This document shows positions 26,481 to 36,007 of a stretch of 64,000 nt of DNA, one piece after another; the stretch's first letter is position 1; the number at the start of each line of letters is the position of its first letter. Position numbers and translations under genes: made by a program. Source of the stretch: Hoeflea_A sp965228435. Its GTDB lineage: Bacteria > Pseudomonadota > Alphaproteobacteria > Rhizobiales > Rhizobiaceae. The notes below the pieces were generated by a model that was not told where the DNA came from, ran no database searches, and worked only from the letters and a program-made list of their open reading frames with translations. Location of the stretch: assembly GCA_965228435.1 (NCBI GenBank), contig OZ245818.1, positions 2,232,001 through 2,296,000 on the forward strand. The letters are read 5' to 3'.

Positions 26481-27101
26481 TCAATGGTCTACCAGGCCAA
26501 AGGAGGAATGGCATTTCGCCTCTGTTTCTTCCAGCCATCGATCGCGTTGTGGGGGCGAACTCCCGACAACGGGCCTGAAAACAGAGCGCTCGTAGCTGTT
26601 GACACCGCAGTAGGGCAGGACGCACCGACCCCAAATTAACTCCAAAGGATCGCCAAGGTCATTTACCTCGCGCTCTGCATCGGTGTCGGATGTGTTGAAA
26701 ATCAAGGCCGTCCTTATCGATAGAAGACCATCGGGCAATCCATCTGCCGTCTCCAGTCGATAGGCGACACCAGGTACCAGCACCCGGTCCAGCCAGCCCG
26801 CCAATACCGCTGGTGGTTTGCCCCACCAATTCGGATGGACAACGAGAAGTCCTTCGGCTCTTGCAATACTGCTGCGGTGCTCCCGCAACACCGGATCCTC
26901 CGCTCGAAGCAGAGTTTCTTCCAGTGTATCCCCGACAGTGTAGGCTTCTTCTGCGGTCAAACACGGATCGAATTTTTCTGCATATAGATCATGGTGCTCA
27001 ATCGTATGACCTGCTGACGTCAGCCAAGATTGCGCGGTTGCAGAGACCGCATGGCAAAAGCTGTTTGAACGTGGGTGGGCGACAATAGAGAAGATGTGCA
27101 T
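26481..27101 (-). CDS. Flavodoxin-fold NAD(P)H dehydrogenase (quinone)-like protein
   Basis: A 206-residue protein of the NQO/YwrO/KefF-like family. MHIFSIVAHPRSNSFCHAVS gives the phosphate-binding loop for FMN/FAD at the N-terminus. EGLLVVHPNWWGKPPAVLAGWLDRV (about 85-110) is the family's flavin/substrate segment. Such enzymes carry out two-electron reduction of quinones or other electrophiles. I chose the ATG at 27101; the frame runs 45 codons further upstream without similarity. It lies alone between the aminotransferase and a decayed aminotransferase fragment. Confidence 0.85.
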   Translation of the reverse strand: MHIFSIVAHPRSNSFCHAVSATAQSWLTSAGHTIEHHDLYAEKFDPCLTAEEAYTVGDTLEETLLRAEDPVLREHRSSIARAEGLLVVHPNWWGKPPAVLAGWLDRVLVPGVAYRLETADGLPDGLLSIRTALIFNTSDTDAEREVNDLGDPLELIWGRCVLPYCGVNSYERSVFRPVVGSSPPQRDRWLEETEAKCHSSFGLVDH

Positions 27102-27152
27102 GGCATACCCCTTGCTGACGGTTGCGCCGCGAACAAGTGGGAGCACTTTCGG

Positions 27153-27290
27153 TTGCACGTTGGTAGTAATGTCCTCTACCATCTGCCCGATTGCCAGGCA
27201 ATTCATTATGCGGCGATGCTCCCGGAACTCGACCACGAGGCATCTTCACGCGCATGCCCGGCGGTGCGCTGATCAACCGCCGCATCCACC
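27153..27290 (+). pseudogene. Decayed fragment of a HisC-like aminotransferase C-terminus
   Basis: Read in the plus direction with one frameshift, this stretch gives LHVGSNV and YAAMLPEL, then IFTRMPGGALINRRI. These line up with LPSATNF, VAALLQEL and VFTRMPGVAPLNRCI near the end of the intact aminotransferase at 25297. Bases 27242-27289 match 26287-26334 at 37 of 48 positions. There is no upstream catalytic part. The simplest reading is a relic of a paralogous gene. The match is short, so confidence is limited. Confidence 0.5.
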
Positions 27291-27351
27291 AGGGCAATCC
27301 TTTAAGAATTTCAGCGTGTTTCAGACCTGTGGTGCGGAACCGGGCGCCCAG

Positions 27352-27864
27352 TTAGTCCATTTGGTGCTCAAGGTAGACGAGATACGGTGCCAATTCAGGG
27401 CCGTTGGCGTTCTCCGGATACCGCGCAATATATCGGAAGCCGAATTTTTCGTACATTGACAGCATCTCCCGATTGCCCTTGACGGTGTCCGCATAAAGGT
27501 GCGTGCAGCCCATTTTTCGTGCTTCTGCAATTCTCATCTCAAAAAGCTGTCGCCCAATACCCAGACCCTGCGCATCGGGACGCACATACATCCGTTTCAA
27601 CTCGGCTGCATCAGGGCGTATTCTTCTGATTACGCCGCAGCCCAACAGGGCACCGTCCTCTTTCATTGCCAGCAGCGTGCGTCCGTCAGGCGGAGTAAGG
27701 TCGTCGAGGTGAGCCATTGTTCCTGCCGCCAAATCAACCGCGGAATGCGCCGGGCCGCCTGCAGCCGCGAGCTTATCAACCATGATTTGATAAAATTCAC
27801 GCAGCAATAGTTCGAACGCCTCAGGGTCAGGCAGCTCAGAAACGAACTCCAGCGTGTATTTCAT
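27352..27864 (-). CDS. GNAT-family N-acetyltransferase
   Basis: A 170-residue acetyltransferase. The acetyl-CoA binding motif A reads MYVRPDAQGLGIGRQLFEMR (about residues 95-114, with the Q/R-x-x-G-x-G/A loop), and the C-terminal motif B is MLSMYEKFGFRYIARYPEN. GCGVIRRIRPDAAELKRMYV precedes it. It resembles PaiA/YjcF-type enzymes acting on small molecules; the acceptor is not known. The start at 27864 is the first ATG that fits the domain; the frame continues 56 codons upstream without homology. Confidence 0.86.
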   Translation of the reverse strand: MKYTLEFVSELPDPEAFELLLREFYQIMVDKLAAAGGPAHSAVDLAAGTMAHLDDLTPPDGRTLLAMKEDGALLGCGVIRRIRPDAAELKRMYVRPDAQGLGIGRQLFEMRIAEARKMGCTHLYADTVKGNREMLSMYEKFGFRYIARYPENANGPELAPYLVYLEHQMD

Positions 27865-28056
27865 CGAAGTGGTCCTTGGTTCATCCCTCGAGGGACTATC
27901 GTTCTCGACGATGGGAATGTCTATGTTGCACTGGCCTCCGTGTTTCGAGGCAAAGAAACCATCCAGTGGCAACGCGTTGCAAGGAGCTGCCTGGGGCACT
28001 GGAGGCAGTCCGTTGGGAAACCTCGCCAACACCGAAGATCAGGTGTGTTCTCTAAT

Positions 28057-28776
28057 TCAGTTGCCCAGCCTGAACTGCGTTTGGAACTCGGTTAGAACGT
28101 CGAACAGGCAAACTTCAGGAGAACCAAACTCGATGACTGGACATGAAGAACGAATATCGTTCTCGGCCTGATCGATGGCCTCTTCCATGTCCTTCGCGGA
28201 CTCTTCGTCCGGCCAGGCGATCAGGTAGCCCAGGGTAATGTGAAGCCGGTATTCGATGCCTCTGGGTCGATGCGCAAGGCCCGCAGCCGCTTCAATGGCA
28301 TCGCGCATTTCCTGTATTCGCGCTTCCTCGTCCGGCGTCGCGCCGACAACCCAAAAACCCGCCGCATCATCGTATCGCCAGAACTCGTCTAGTTTCACGT
28401 GATAGGGAGCGCGGGTCCCAAGATCGAACCCGCGCAGTCGCTCCATCATGGCAAAATCGGCCGCTCGACCCCGAAGATCACCCTGCCAATCCGCCAACGA
28501 AGCCGGGTCAAGCTCCGAGCGGCGATCCAGCAGTCTGAGCCAGGTGACGTGAAAGCTTTCCTTGGGCAACCAGGCAAAGCAATGACCGGCCCTGGAGCGA
28601 GCAAGACGCTGCTGCGCTTGCTCCAGCGCGTCCAAAACCCCGGGAAGGGTGACATGGCCAATAACAGCGCTTCCCTCAACCGGGAGAGGTTTCGCTTCGG
28701 CATCGAACGTCTCGTCGAGAAACAACGGAGGCTTTCCGGAAGCGCGCGCCTTTGCAATCTCGTCAACAAACTTCAT
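28057..28776 (-). CDS. DUF1868 protein (2H phosphodiesterase-like)
   Basis: A 239-residue protein with two HxT/S motifs of the 2H phosphoesterase superfamily: SFHVTWL (about residue 88) and YRLHITLGYL (about 187-196). This fits DUF1868, a group related to RNA ligase/cyclic phosphodiesterases. An enzyme acting on a cyclic phosphate or RNA end is inferred; the substrate is unknown. AGGAAGGGG lies upstream of the ATG at 28776. It follows the PcfJ-like gene by 86 bp and is probably co-transcribed with it. Confidence 0.78.
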   Translation of the reverse strand: MKFVDEIAKARASGKPPLFLDETFDAEAKPLPVEGSAVIGHVTLPGVLDALEQAQQRLARSRAGHCFAWLPKESFHVTWLRLLDRRSELDPASLADWQGDLRGRAADFAMMERLRGFDLGTRAPYHVKLDEFWRYDDAAGFWVVGATPDEEARIQEMRDAIEAAAGLAHRPRGIEYRLHITLGYLIAWPDEESAKDMEEAIDQAENDIRSSCPVIEFGSPEVCLFDVLTEFQTQFRLGN

Positions 28777-28862
28777 TGACCGTCCCCTTCCTGAGCGGTG
28801 CGCAGCATCATTGGACATGAGCTCCAGATTGGCAACCTGAACCCGGTTGTGGCGAAAACCGC

Positions 28863-30002
28863 TCATTCATACTGACCCAGCTGGAGGAGCGCGTGATGGA
28901 TCTCGACGGGTTGGGTCGACGGCTTGCAATCGCTCTTTGCATCTTCATATGGCGACCAGAAACTCGTCCAATTGTGATCATCGGATGGCAATCGGGATAG
29001 CCAATGGTTGCCCACAAGCGGATAGGGGCCCTGTCGTGACAACCACGTCTTCACCACGGACCGGATCCTGGCATCGACGTCCTCGTTGCGAGGACCGCGA
29101 AGCTGAGCGATATAGGGTTTTCCGTCATTCGACCTTGGCGGCAAAATCTCGACGGTCGCCAGTGATTTGGTACCCTTGCGGATCGAATAAATCAGACATT
29201 CGCCCCGAGCAACTTCGGCATCGTAGCCTCCAACGCAATGGTTCATGCGCCGACCCTCCTGCTCCAGCTCTTCCGGTGTGCGCAGTGGCACAACCTGAAA
29301 CCCACAGCAACGACTTGTCTCCAGCCAGCGACCGGCTTCGCGACCATCTGGATCGCATTGCCCCGCCAACCCCCGCTGGATCCAATCCTTGGCAAGCGCA
29401 ACGGCTTTGGCAAAGCGCATTTTCGGTGACCAGGGTCGCGTCATCAATCGGAGGGCGGCCGCGTTTTCGGCCAGTGAGAACCAGGCATAGGCTGCCAGCG
29501 GCTGCAACATTGCACAGCCATCGTAGCCGTCATGCCAGATCCGCTGCTTGGCGATCCACAGTGCGAACCGATCGTCGCACAGGGCATTTCCGCGCTTCAC
29601 CCATTGAAACCACATGGTGCTGCTCTTCCGATCGGTCGGCACCAGGCCGACGATGCGGCGTGCAAAATCGTCAGTCGTCGGCAAAGCTCCGATCGGCTCC
29701 ACGAAGGCTTCCGGCGGAATCCGTCGGGACCAAGCGGGCAGATCAAGCGCATTGGCCACATCGCGAAGCCCGGCTCCGCCGCGCACCAGCGCGAGCGCAT
29801 CAGCGCGCCGACGGCAATCCCCGTGCCCACCGGCAAGAGTAAATGCTGCCGCCGGGAATGCAAAAACCAGATCCCTCATCCGGTTTCCGGTATGAGCAAA
29901 TTTGCGCAGACGACGTCGATAGCTGCGGTGGTAACGCCGCAACTGCATGTCCAGAGTGGGACGGGTGGCATGGCCTGATGCGATAAGCAAATCGCCAGAC
30001 AC
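28863..30002 (-). CDS. PcfJ-like domain protein
   Basis: A 379-residue protein whose C-terminal half has the PcfJ-like signature EGRRMNHCVGGYDAEVARG, followed by IYSIRKGTKSLATVEI and the QLRGPRNEDV stretch. The N-terminal half is basic and helical (RRYHRSYRRRLRKFAHTGN). PcfJ was named from an enterococcal conjugative plasmid, but related genes are common on proteobacterial chromosomes and their role is unknown. I chose the GTG at 30002 because AGGAGAAG precedes it at good spacing; the open frame extends 25 codons further with weak sequence. Confidence 0.75.
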   Translation of the reverse strand: MSGDLLIASGHATRPTLDMQLRRYHRSYRRRLRKFAHTGNRMRDLVFAFPAAAFTLAGGHGDCRRRADALALVRGGAGLRDVANALDLPAWSRRIPPEAFVEPIGALPTTDDFARRIVGLVPTDRKSSTMWFQWVKRGNALCDDRFALWIAKQRIWHDGYDGCAMLQPLAAYAWFSLAENAAALRLMTRPWSPKMRFAKAVALAKDWIQRGLAGQCDPDGREAGRWLETSRCCGFQVVPLRTPEELEQEGRRMNHCVGGYDAEVARGECLIYSIRKGTKSLATVEILPPRSNDGKPYIAQLRGPRNEDVDARIRSVVKTWLSRQGPYPLVGNHWLSRLPSDDHNWTSFWSPYEDAKSDCKPSTQPVEIHHALLQLGQYE

Positions 30003-30486
30003 TGTTCTTCTCCTGCAAGCCTCAGCCCAATGGCGCGCGCGATCAACGGCGCCTGCCTGACCGGACGATGAGGCCAATTTTCAATTCGATGATTTCAAAA
30101 GCCACGAACAGGCTGCGCCCGCGACGCAAGGAATTGCGCACGGAAAAACCCGACAGGACTCCGCACGGGTTCCCCGGTCGATGTCAGTCGATTGTGTCGA
30201 TGGCTATTAGGAAGAGGCGCGTCTGGAACACGACGAGCCAGCTTCCACGTCCAATAGATGGATGTGTGCGGGTTCGTGCATCGTGTTCCTTTCGTAAGGC
30301 GGTTTCATTGAAAAACAGGCGGGTGACATACACAAACAAGTTCCGTCAATCAACGGGTATTTGCCGATTTTCTTCGTTTTGTTTCTTGGTGTTCTTCAAT
30401 TTCGACTGCCGACCGAGCTCCGGAAGCAACAATGGACACCGGATTAAGGCACATATGCTAGGTTGCCTGGTCCTGTCTTCATGCGC
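30003..30486. other. 484-bp intergenic region with no recognised gene
   Basis: The right half (about 30330-30480) is visibly more AT-rich than its surroundings. An AACCCG/CGGGTT hairpin with a 13-nt loop occurs around 30145-30172. No tRNA, conserved RNA or convincing short coding frame is seen. It should contain the promoter for the PcfJ-like gene and the 3' end of the MFS transcript. Confidence 0.5.
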
Positions 30487-31761
30487 CTATCGCGCATCGC
30501 GATCCGGGTTGTGCCAGACCAGGAGCACGATCACCGATGATGCTGCGAAGAGCGAGATCATTGCGAAGGCGACCGCAAAGCTGCCGGTTGCCTGCAGCGC
30601 AAAACCGGTGATGACCGGTGCGAGAAAGCCGGAGGCCGCCAGACCACTGTTCATGATCCCCATGCAGGTGCCGGCGTTGCGTGGGGCGACATCGGCAATA
30701 ACGGCATAGAACATCGGATTGGCGCCAAGGCCGGCTGCGACCGCGACGCTCATGCAGGCCAGCGCAACCGGCAGGTTGTCGACAAAGGCCAAAGGTAAAA
30801 CGGCGATCGCGACCAGCCCATGCAGACCCGCCATCAGATAGCTGCGTGCAATGCGCAGACTTCCCGTGCGCGTCATCAGCCAGTCCGACAGGCGCCCACA
30901 TCCATAAAGCGCGACCGCTGCCACCGCCCAGGGTATGGCTGCCGCCCAACCGATCTGCTTGAGATCGAGATGATAGGTCGTGCGCAGGAACTCCGGCAGC
31001 CAGGTCATGACGAAGAACAACAGATATCCGAACACGAAATAGGACCAGTATCCGGCAACCAGGGTCGGGGTGGTCAGAAGAAATCTCCAGTCGGTTCCGG
31101 TCTCGCCGTTGGCCGACTGCGCAATGTCATTCTGCCCGCTGATATGATCCCGTTCCACCTGGTTGACGAAACGCGACTGCCGCGGAAAGTCGCTGCAGAA
31201 ATAAAGCCAGGCCGGCAGCCACAGCACACCGGCCGCGGCGAGAACGAAGAACATGGCGCGCCAGCCGATCTCGGCGATCAGGTAGGTGGCCAAAGGCGCA
31301 CCCACGGCCAGGGCGACGGGAATTGCCACGAGGGCGGAGCCCACCGCCGTCGCGCGCTCCTCCGGCGGCAGCCATCGCTCGACAATGCGGGCATGGGCTG
31401 GAAATGATGGCCCCTCCGCCAAGCCGAGAACAATGCGGGCGCAGTAGAGAATGGCAAATCCGGTCGCCGCACCGGTCCAACCGATGGCCAGGGACCAAAC
31501 GGCAACCGCAACCGCGAAGGTGATGCGCGCACCGAACCGATCCGCCACATAGCCGCCGATGAAGGTGGTCAGCAGATAGCCGATGCCGAAGGCGCCGAGC
31601 ACCAATCCCAGTTGCGACGCCGAGAGATTAAACTCCTGCCTGATCGCCTGCGCAGCAAAGGCAATGGCCGAACGGTCGATGTAATTGACCGTGTTGATCA
31701 CGAACAGCAGCAGGACAATGGTCCAGCGGAATCGGCTTGCGGTCGCGGACGGGCTGCTCAA
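30487..31761 (-). CDS. Major facilitator superfamily transporter (ACS-family-like)
   Basis: A 424-residue, 12-helix MFS protein. The first helix is WTIVLLLFVINTVNYIDRSA with the NYIDRS motif typical of anion:cation symporters (hexuronate, glucarate or aromatic acid carriers). The loop 2-3 motif GGYVADRFGAR is present. The ACS family imports organic anions with protons. No catabolic gene adjoins it to reveal its substrate. It lies 85 bp after the large regulator gene on the same strand, so that regulator may control it. Confidence 0.87.
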   Translation of the reverse strand: MSSPSATASRFRWTIVLLLFVINTVNYIDRSAIAFAAQAIRQEFNLSASQLGLVLGAFGIGYLLTTFIGGYVADRFGARITFAVAVAVWSLAIGWTGAATGFAILYCARIVLGLAEGPSFPAHARIVERWLPPEERATAVGSALVAIPVALAVGAPLATYLIAEIGWRAMFFVLAAAGVLWLPAWLYFCSDFPRQSRFVNQVERDHISGQNDIAQSANGETGTDWRFLLTTPTLVAGYWSYFVFGYLLFFVMTWLPEFLRTTYHLDLKQIGWAAAIPWAVAAVALYGCGRLSDWLMTRTGSLRIARSYLMAGLHGLVAIAVLPLAFVDNLPVALACMSVAVAAGLGANPMFYAVIADVAPRNAGTCMGIMNSGLAASGFLAPVITGFALQATGSFAVAFAMISLFAASSVIVLLVWHNPDRDAR

Positions 31762-31846
31762 AACGGAGGTCCTGTCGGATGGTTTCTCCCACAGGCATCA
31801 TAGGCCGCCATGCTCTCAGGTTCTACCTTGGAGCACGTAAGTTCCG

Positions 31847-34800
31847 TCAATCCCTGAACGAGGCGATGTCCTTCAGTGTGCGGCTTGCAAAGGCCTCGGC
31901 GCCCTGCTGCTTTGCGATTTCCAGCGACTTCTCCAGACGTGCGAGTGCGATCTCGGCGTCTCGCCCGTCGTGATCGAAGTGCAATCGTGCCGCAACGCGA
32001 TTGAGTTCGGCATCGACCAGCGCCACCCCAGTCTTGCGGGAAACATCCAACGCCTCGTCAATTCTCGCCAGACCGCCCTTGAGATCCCCACCCGCAACCC
32101 GCAGCTCCGCTGCCGCCGGTACGATCAGCACTTCGGCGCTGGTCTTGGTCAGCCGGTCCGCAGCACCGAGGGCCCGGTCGAGGACTTCAGTCGAAGCGAC
32201 CCGCCCGGACCGGCGCCAATCGGCCCAGGCGCCGAGAAAAGCAGCGGTGTCGGCATAATCGAGGAAACCATGCTCATCGGAAAGGATGGCCAGTTTGCTG
32301 CAGAGCTCCGACAGCGGATCCGGCTCGTCGCGGAGGAAGCGGATCTTGGCCATGAACATCAAGGCATGGGCAATGCTGGTCGGATGATGCAGGGTGCTTG
32401 CATGGTCGAGCGCTTCTTGCGCTCGCAGCAGGGCGGCTTCGGAATCACCCTTGATGCACAGCGCAATGGCGCTGTGGCACTGGGCACAGGCATGCGGATC
32501 ATGGCCGGCGAATTGCGCCGCGTCGCCGTGATCGGCACATTGCGCGTAAAGGTCGCCGCTCCTTGCAGTCAACATCAGCACATCATCATGCCGCCCCTGG
32601 GCCAGCCGGGTTGCCCAACTGGCATGGTCGGCTTGCAACAGAAGCGTCGGATCACCCGCCTCACGTGCCGTATCGGCCATTCGGTACGTCAGCTCCACTG
32701 CGCGCGGAAATGCTTCGCGCGTCTCGGAATTATGGTGCAATCCCCACTGGGCGATGAACTTGTCGCGGCTGGAACCCAGCCAGACCGCCAGCGCTTCGGC
32801 GCGAGCGTAAACCTCGAGGGCGCGAGCCGACCCGAGGCCTTCCGCCGCGACCAACGCCACGCCCAGCGCCAGCGACAACTCGAGCTCCCGCCACTGCCGG
32901 TCGATGCTGTCAGGCACCTCCGGTATGAGCGCCAGGGCGGCTTCGAAATAGCGCACTGCGGATCGGTTCGCTGATCGATAGAGAGCGGCGCGACCGGTTT
33001 CCTGCCAGTAGGGTATGGCGCGCGCCGGCGCACCCGCCGCAGTCCAGTGTTCCGCAAGCTTCGGAGCGTCATCGACTCCTGCCGTATGTCCAGTCTCCAT
33101 AGCCTCGGCGATCCGCCGATGCAGCTGCTGCCTGTGCTCACTGTGCAGGCCGGCATAGGCAACTTCGTGAGTCATGGCGTGTTTGAAAAGGATACGGGTG
33201 TCCGCTTCCCGTGAGTCCTGTCGTAGCAGGTCAGCCGCCATCAGCCGGTCGAGCGCCAGGCGAAGCTGCTCGTCCGGCAAAACCGACACCGAACCGACGA
33301 GACTGTGTCGCGCTTCCGGACCGATCGCCGCGCATGTCAGCAAAAGCTCCTTCTGATCCGACGGCAGCCGGTCGACACGAGCAGCCAGGATCTCCTTGAT
33401 GGAAGCAGGGACAGGATGGCTGGTGTCCAGGTGGGTTCCGCCGAGCCGGCAACCGCCGATGGACCCTTCGAGCACACCCCTTTCCAGCAGGGATGAAACG
33501 ATCTCCTCGACGAACAGAGGATTGCCACGCGCCTGTTCAGCCACAACTGCACGCACGGCTTCCAGTTCCGGCGCGGATCCGATCAGGTTGTCCAGCAACT
33601 GCCTTTCCGCGTCCGTGGACAGTGCATCGAGCCTGCGGTGGGTCACGGCCGGAAGCGCCAGAAAGCCAGGCGTATGATCCGGTCGATAGTTGAGCAAAGC
33701 CAAAATACGAACTGAGGACACCATCGGCAGCATCGCATTGAGGGCTGCTTCACTGCGCGGATCGATCCAATGCAGATCTTCAATGACCAATGCAACCGGT
33801 CTGCGAGCAGCCTCAAGTGCCAACAGGCGTCGTATCGCACCCTCGATCCTTTCGAGCCGGCGCGGTGGCGCCAGATCCTGAAATTCAGGATTGTCGACGG
33901 GCAAGTACAGCAATGTGGCCAGCGGCGCCTCGAGATCCGCTGCATCACCGAGCTCGGTCAGGCGCGCCGACAGTTTGGACCGCTTGGCCTCCGCATCGTC
34001 AGCGGGCGTAATGGCAAGATAGCCGGTGAGCATTCGGGCGGCACCACGAAACGGCGTTGCTTCCCCGCGCGGGGCAGCGGCTTCGAGGATCAACCACTCG
34101 TCAGCCGGCAGACGGCTGAGAAACTCACGAAACAAACGGGATTTTCCGATTCCCGCCTCTCCGGAGACAGCTACGATGCGTCCGCGGCCGGCTCTGACCT
34201 CATCGGCGTTCTCCTGCAACAACTGCATTTCCAGCCGGCGGCTGACGTAGTGGCTCCGTCCCACTCCGCTCACGGCACTCACCGGAATGGTCGCCTTGAG
34301 CTCGTAGACCGCTCGCCCGCCTTCCGGATCTGCCGGGTCGACCGCCAGCACTCGCAAGGCGCTGGCGCCGCGTCGCTGCGTTGCGTCGTCCAGGCGAATT
34401 CGGCCTGGAGGCGTTGCAGCCAGGATCTCTGCCGCAAGGGACAGCGGCAAACCGGACAGATGCAGCGGGCGGCCCCCGACACCCGGACGCTGGACCACCT
34501 CGCCGCTGCTCAGGGCCAGGCGCAGCACATGACCGATTTCGGGTTCATCGAGCAAAGCAAGCGCCGCATCGGCGGCACGCCGAACCGGGTCTTCGATGGA
34601 TACCGGGGCGCCGAAGGCCACAACCACTCGATCATTGAGGCGATCGGCAATGGTCCCACCGTAACGATGGGCCACACTGGCCGTCTTCTCAGCCAGGGCA
34701 TTGATGACCTTCTCGGCCGCCTCCGGCCCGTCTGCCGCGACTTTGGCCAGGGCTGGGCCAAGGTCCGCCATGAGGATGGTGACATGCTTGATCTCGGGGC

Positions 34801-35176
34801 GCGCCGGGCCGGTCTGCAAAGCGTCCGTCGGCTGTTCCGAAGGTGGCGCTCCCGCAGCGACGACCGGTTCCGAGCGGACCCGTAATCTGTATCCGGCCCG
34901 ATGCACGGTCTCGACGACTTTCGGATCGCGGGCGCTCTCGTCGAAGGCCCGCCGCAACTCGGCAATGGCGTGGGTGAGCACTTCCTCCCCAACGGTCACA
35001 CCGGCCCAGACATCATCCAGAAGTTCACCGCGGCTGACGACCTGGCCACTCGCCTTGTCGAGCGCCATCAGCACCCCCAAAGCCTTGGGGGAAAGCCGCG
35101 TCGTGGCGCTGCCGTCGGTCACTTCCCGTGACATCGGGTCGACCGTCCAGCGGCCGAGCATGAACATGGCTGACAT
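31847..35176 (-). CDS. Large winged-helix/cyclase-like/AAA/TPR signal-transduction regulator
   Basis: 1109 residues with four parts. Residues 1-105: an OmpR-type winged helix (RLSPKALGVLMALDKASG and EVLTHAIAELRRAFDE). About 125-290: a class III cyclase-like domain. About 310-600: an AAA/STAND ATPase with Walker A SGEAGIGKS and Walker B VALVIEDLHWIDPRSEA. About 700-1109: TPR-like repeats. The cyclase part keeps two Asp residues (MADLG, LNDRV), but the Asn/Arg pair of the NxxxR motif is replaced (PLSLAAEILA), so catalysis is unlikely. It probably senses a ligand through the AAA/TPR part and binds DNA. Target genes are unknown; the MFS gene is next. Confidence 0.88.
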   Translation of the reverse strand: MSAMFMLGRWTVDPMSREVTDGSATTRLSPKALGVLMALDKASGQVVSRGELLDDVWAGVTVGEEVLTHAIAELRRAFDESARDPKVVETVHRAGYRLRVRSEPVVAAGAPPSEQPTDALQTGPARPEIKHVTILMADLGPALAKVAADGPEAAEKVINALAEKTASVAHRYGGTIADRLNDRVVVAFGAPVSIEDPVRRAADAALALLDEPEIGHVLRLALSSGEVVQRPGVGGRPLHLSGLPLSLAAEILAATPPGRIRLDDATQRRGASALRVLAVDPADPEGGRAVYELKATIPVSAVSGVGRSHYVSRRLEMQLLQENADEVRAGRGRIVAVSGEAGIGKSRLFREFLSRLPADEWLILEAAAPRGEATPFRGAARMLTGYLAITPADDAEAKRSKLSARLTELGDAADLEAPLATLLYLPVDNPEFQDLAPPRRLERIEGAIRRLLALEAARRPVALVIEDLHWIDPRSEAALNAMLPMVSSVRILALLNYRPDHTPGFLALPAVTHRRLDALSTDAERQLLDNLIGSAPELEAVRAVVAEQARGNPLFVEEIVSSLLERGVLEGSIGGCRLGGTHLDTSHPVPASIKEILAARVDRLPSDQKELLLTCAAIGPEARHSLVGSVSVLPDEQLRLALDRLMAADLLRQDSREADTRILFKHAMTHEVAYAGLHSEHRQQLHRRIAEAMETGHTAGVDDAPKLAEHWTAAGAPARAIPYWQETGRAALYRSANRSAVRYFEAALALIPEVPDSIDRQWRELELSLALGVALVAAEGLGSARALEVYARAEALAVWLGSSRDKFIAQWGLHHNSETREAFPRAVELTYRMADTAREAGDPTLLLQADHASWATRLAQGRHDDVLMLTARSGDLYAQCADHGDAAQFAGHDPHACAQCHSAIALCIKGDSEAALLRAQEALDHASTLHHPTSIAHALMFMAKIRFLRDEPDPLSELCSKLAILSDEHGFLDYADTAAFLGAWADWRRSGRVASTEVLDRALGAADRLTKTSAEVLIVPAAAELRVAGGDLKGGLARIDEALDVSRKTGVALVDAELNRVAARLHFDHDGRDAEIALARLEKSLEIAKQQGAEAFASRTLKDIASFRD

Positions 35177-35314
35177 CTCCTTCAGAAATTCAGTCGATTT
35201 CCTTCAGGCTTTCGTCGGTCGCTTCGAACTACAGGTTGCGTAAGTCGTCGGGGCCCAACCGGCGCCCCGCAGCGACTTGTCCCTATAGCACGACAAACAC
35301 AAAGGATAACAACC

Positions 35315-35968
35315 ATGAGACTTGGTGACATGGCACCCGACTTTACCGCGGACACCACCCAGGGGCGTATTTCGTTCCACGACTGGTGCGGCGATTCCTG
35401 GTGTCTCCTGTTCAGTCACCCGAAGGACTTTACCCCGGTCTGTACGACCGAGCTTGGCGCCATGGCACGCGCCCTGCCCGAGTTCGAAGAGCGCGGTGTG
35501 AAGATCATCGGCCTTGGCATGGATCCGGTTTCCGACCACATCGCCTGGTCGGCCGATATCGAGGAGACCCAGGGGGCGGCCCCGACCTACCCCATTATCG
35601 GCGACACGGATCTTGCGGTGGCGAAACTCTACAACATGCTGCCTGCCGATGCCGGCGACAGTTCAGCCGGGCGTTCGGCGGCTGACAACCACACGGTTCG
35701 AAGCGCCTTCATCATCGCGCCGGACAAGCGCATCCAGATGATGATGATCTACCCGATGACGTCGGGTCGAAGCGTCGAAGAACTGCTGCGGGTGGTCGAT
35801 TCCATCCAGCTGACGGCCAAACACCAGGTCGCCACCCCAGCCGGATGGCAGCCGGGCGACGACGTCATGATCGTGCCGTCGGTGTCCGACGAAGAAGCAC
35901 GCGTGCGCTTTCCGGACGGCTGGCGCGGTCCGAAACCGTATATGCGGATCGTTGAACAGCCTCGCTGA
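35315..35968 (+). CDS. 1-Cys peroxiredoxin (Prx6 family)
   Basis: A 217-residue thiol peroxidase. The peroxidatic Cys lies in HPKDFTPVCTTELG (about residue 47), with the Prx6-type C-terminal extension (residues 160-217) and KLYNMLPADA region. It reduces H2O2 and organic hydroperoxides. No resolving Cys is obvious at the usual 2-Cys position. It begins a short plus-strand unit with the exported protein at 36008 (39-bp gap), divergent from the large regulator. Confidence 0.94.
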   Translation: MRLGDMAPDFTADTTQGRISFHDWCGDSWCLLFSHPKDFTPVCTTELGAMARALPEFEERGVKIIGLGMDPVSDHIAWSADIEETQGAAPTYPIIGDTDLAVAKLYNMLPADAGDSSAGRSAADNHTVRSAFIIAPDKRIQMMMIYPMTSGRSVEELLRVVDSIQLTAKHQVATPAGWQPGDDVMIVPSVSDEEARVRFPDGWRGPKPYMRIVEQPR

Positions 35969-36007
35969 ACCGACAACTCAACTCTTTGAAAAAATGGAGA
36001 AATTACC

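Noticed and set aside
30338..31852. 14-bp direct repeat AAGTTCCGTCAATC (30338-30351, 31839-31852) around the MFS gene
   Set aside because: In 64 kb several 14-mers are expected to repeat by chance, and no other element boundary is seen there.
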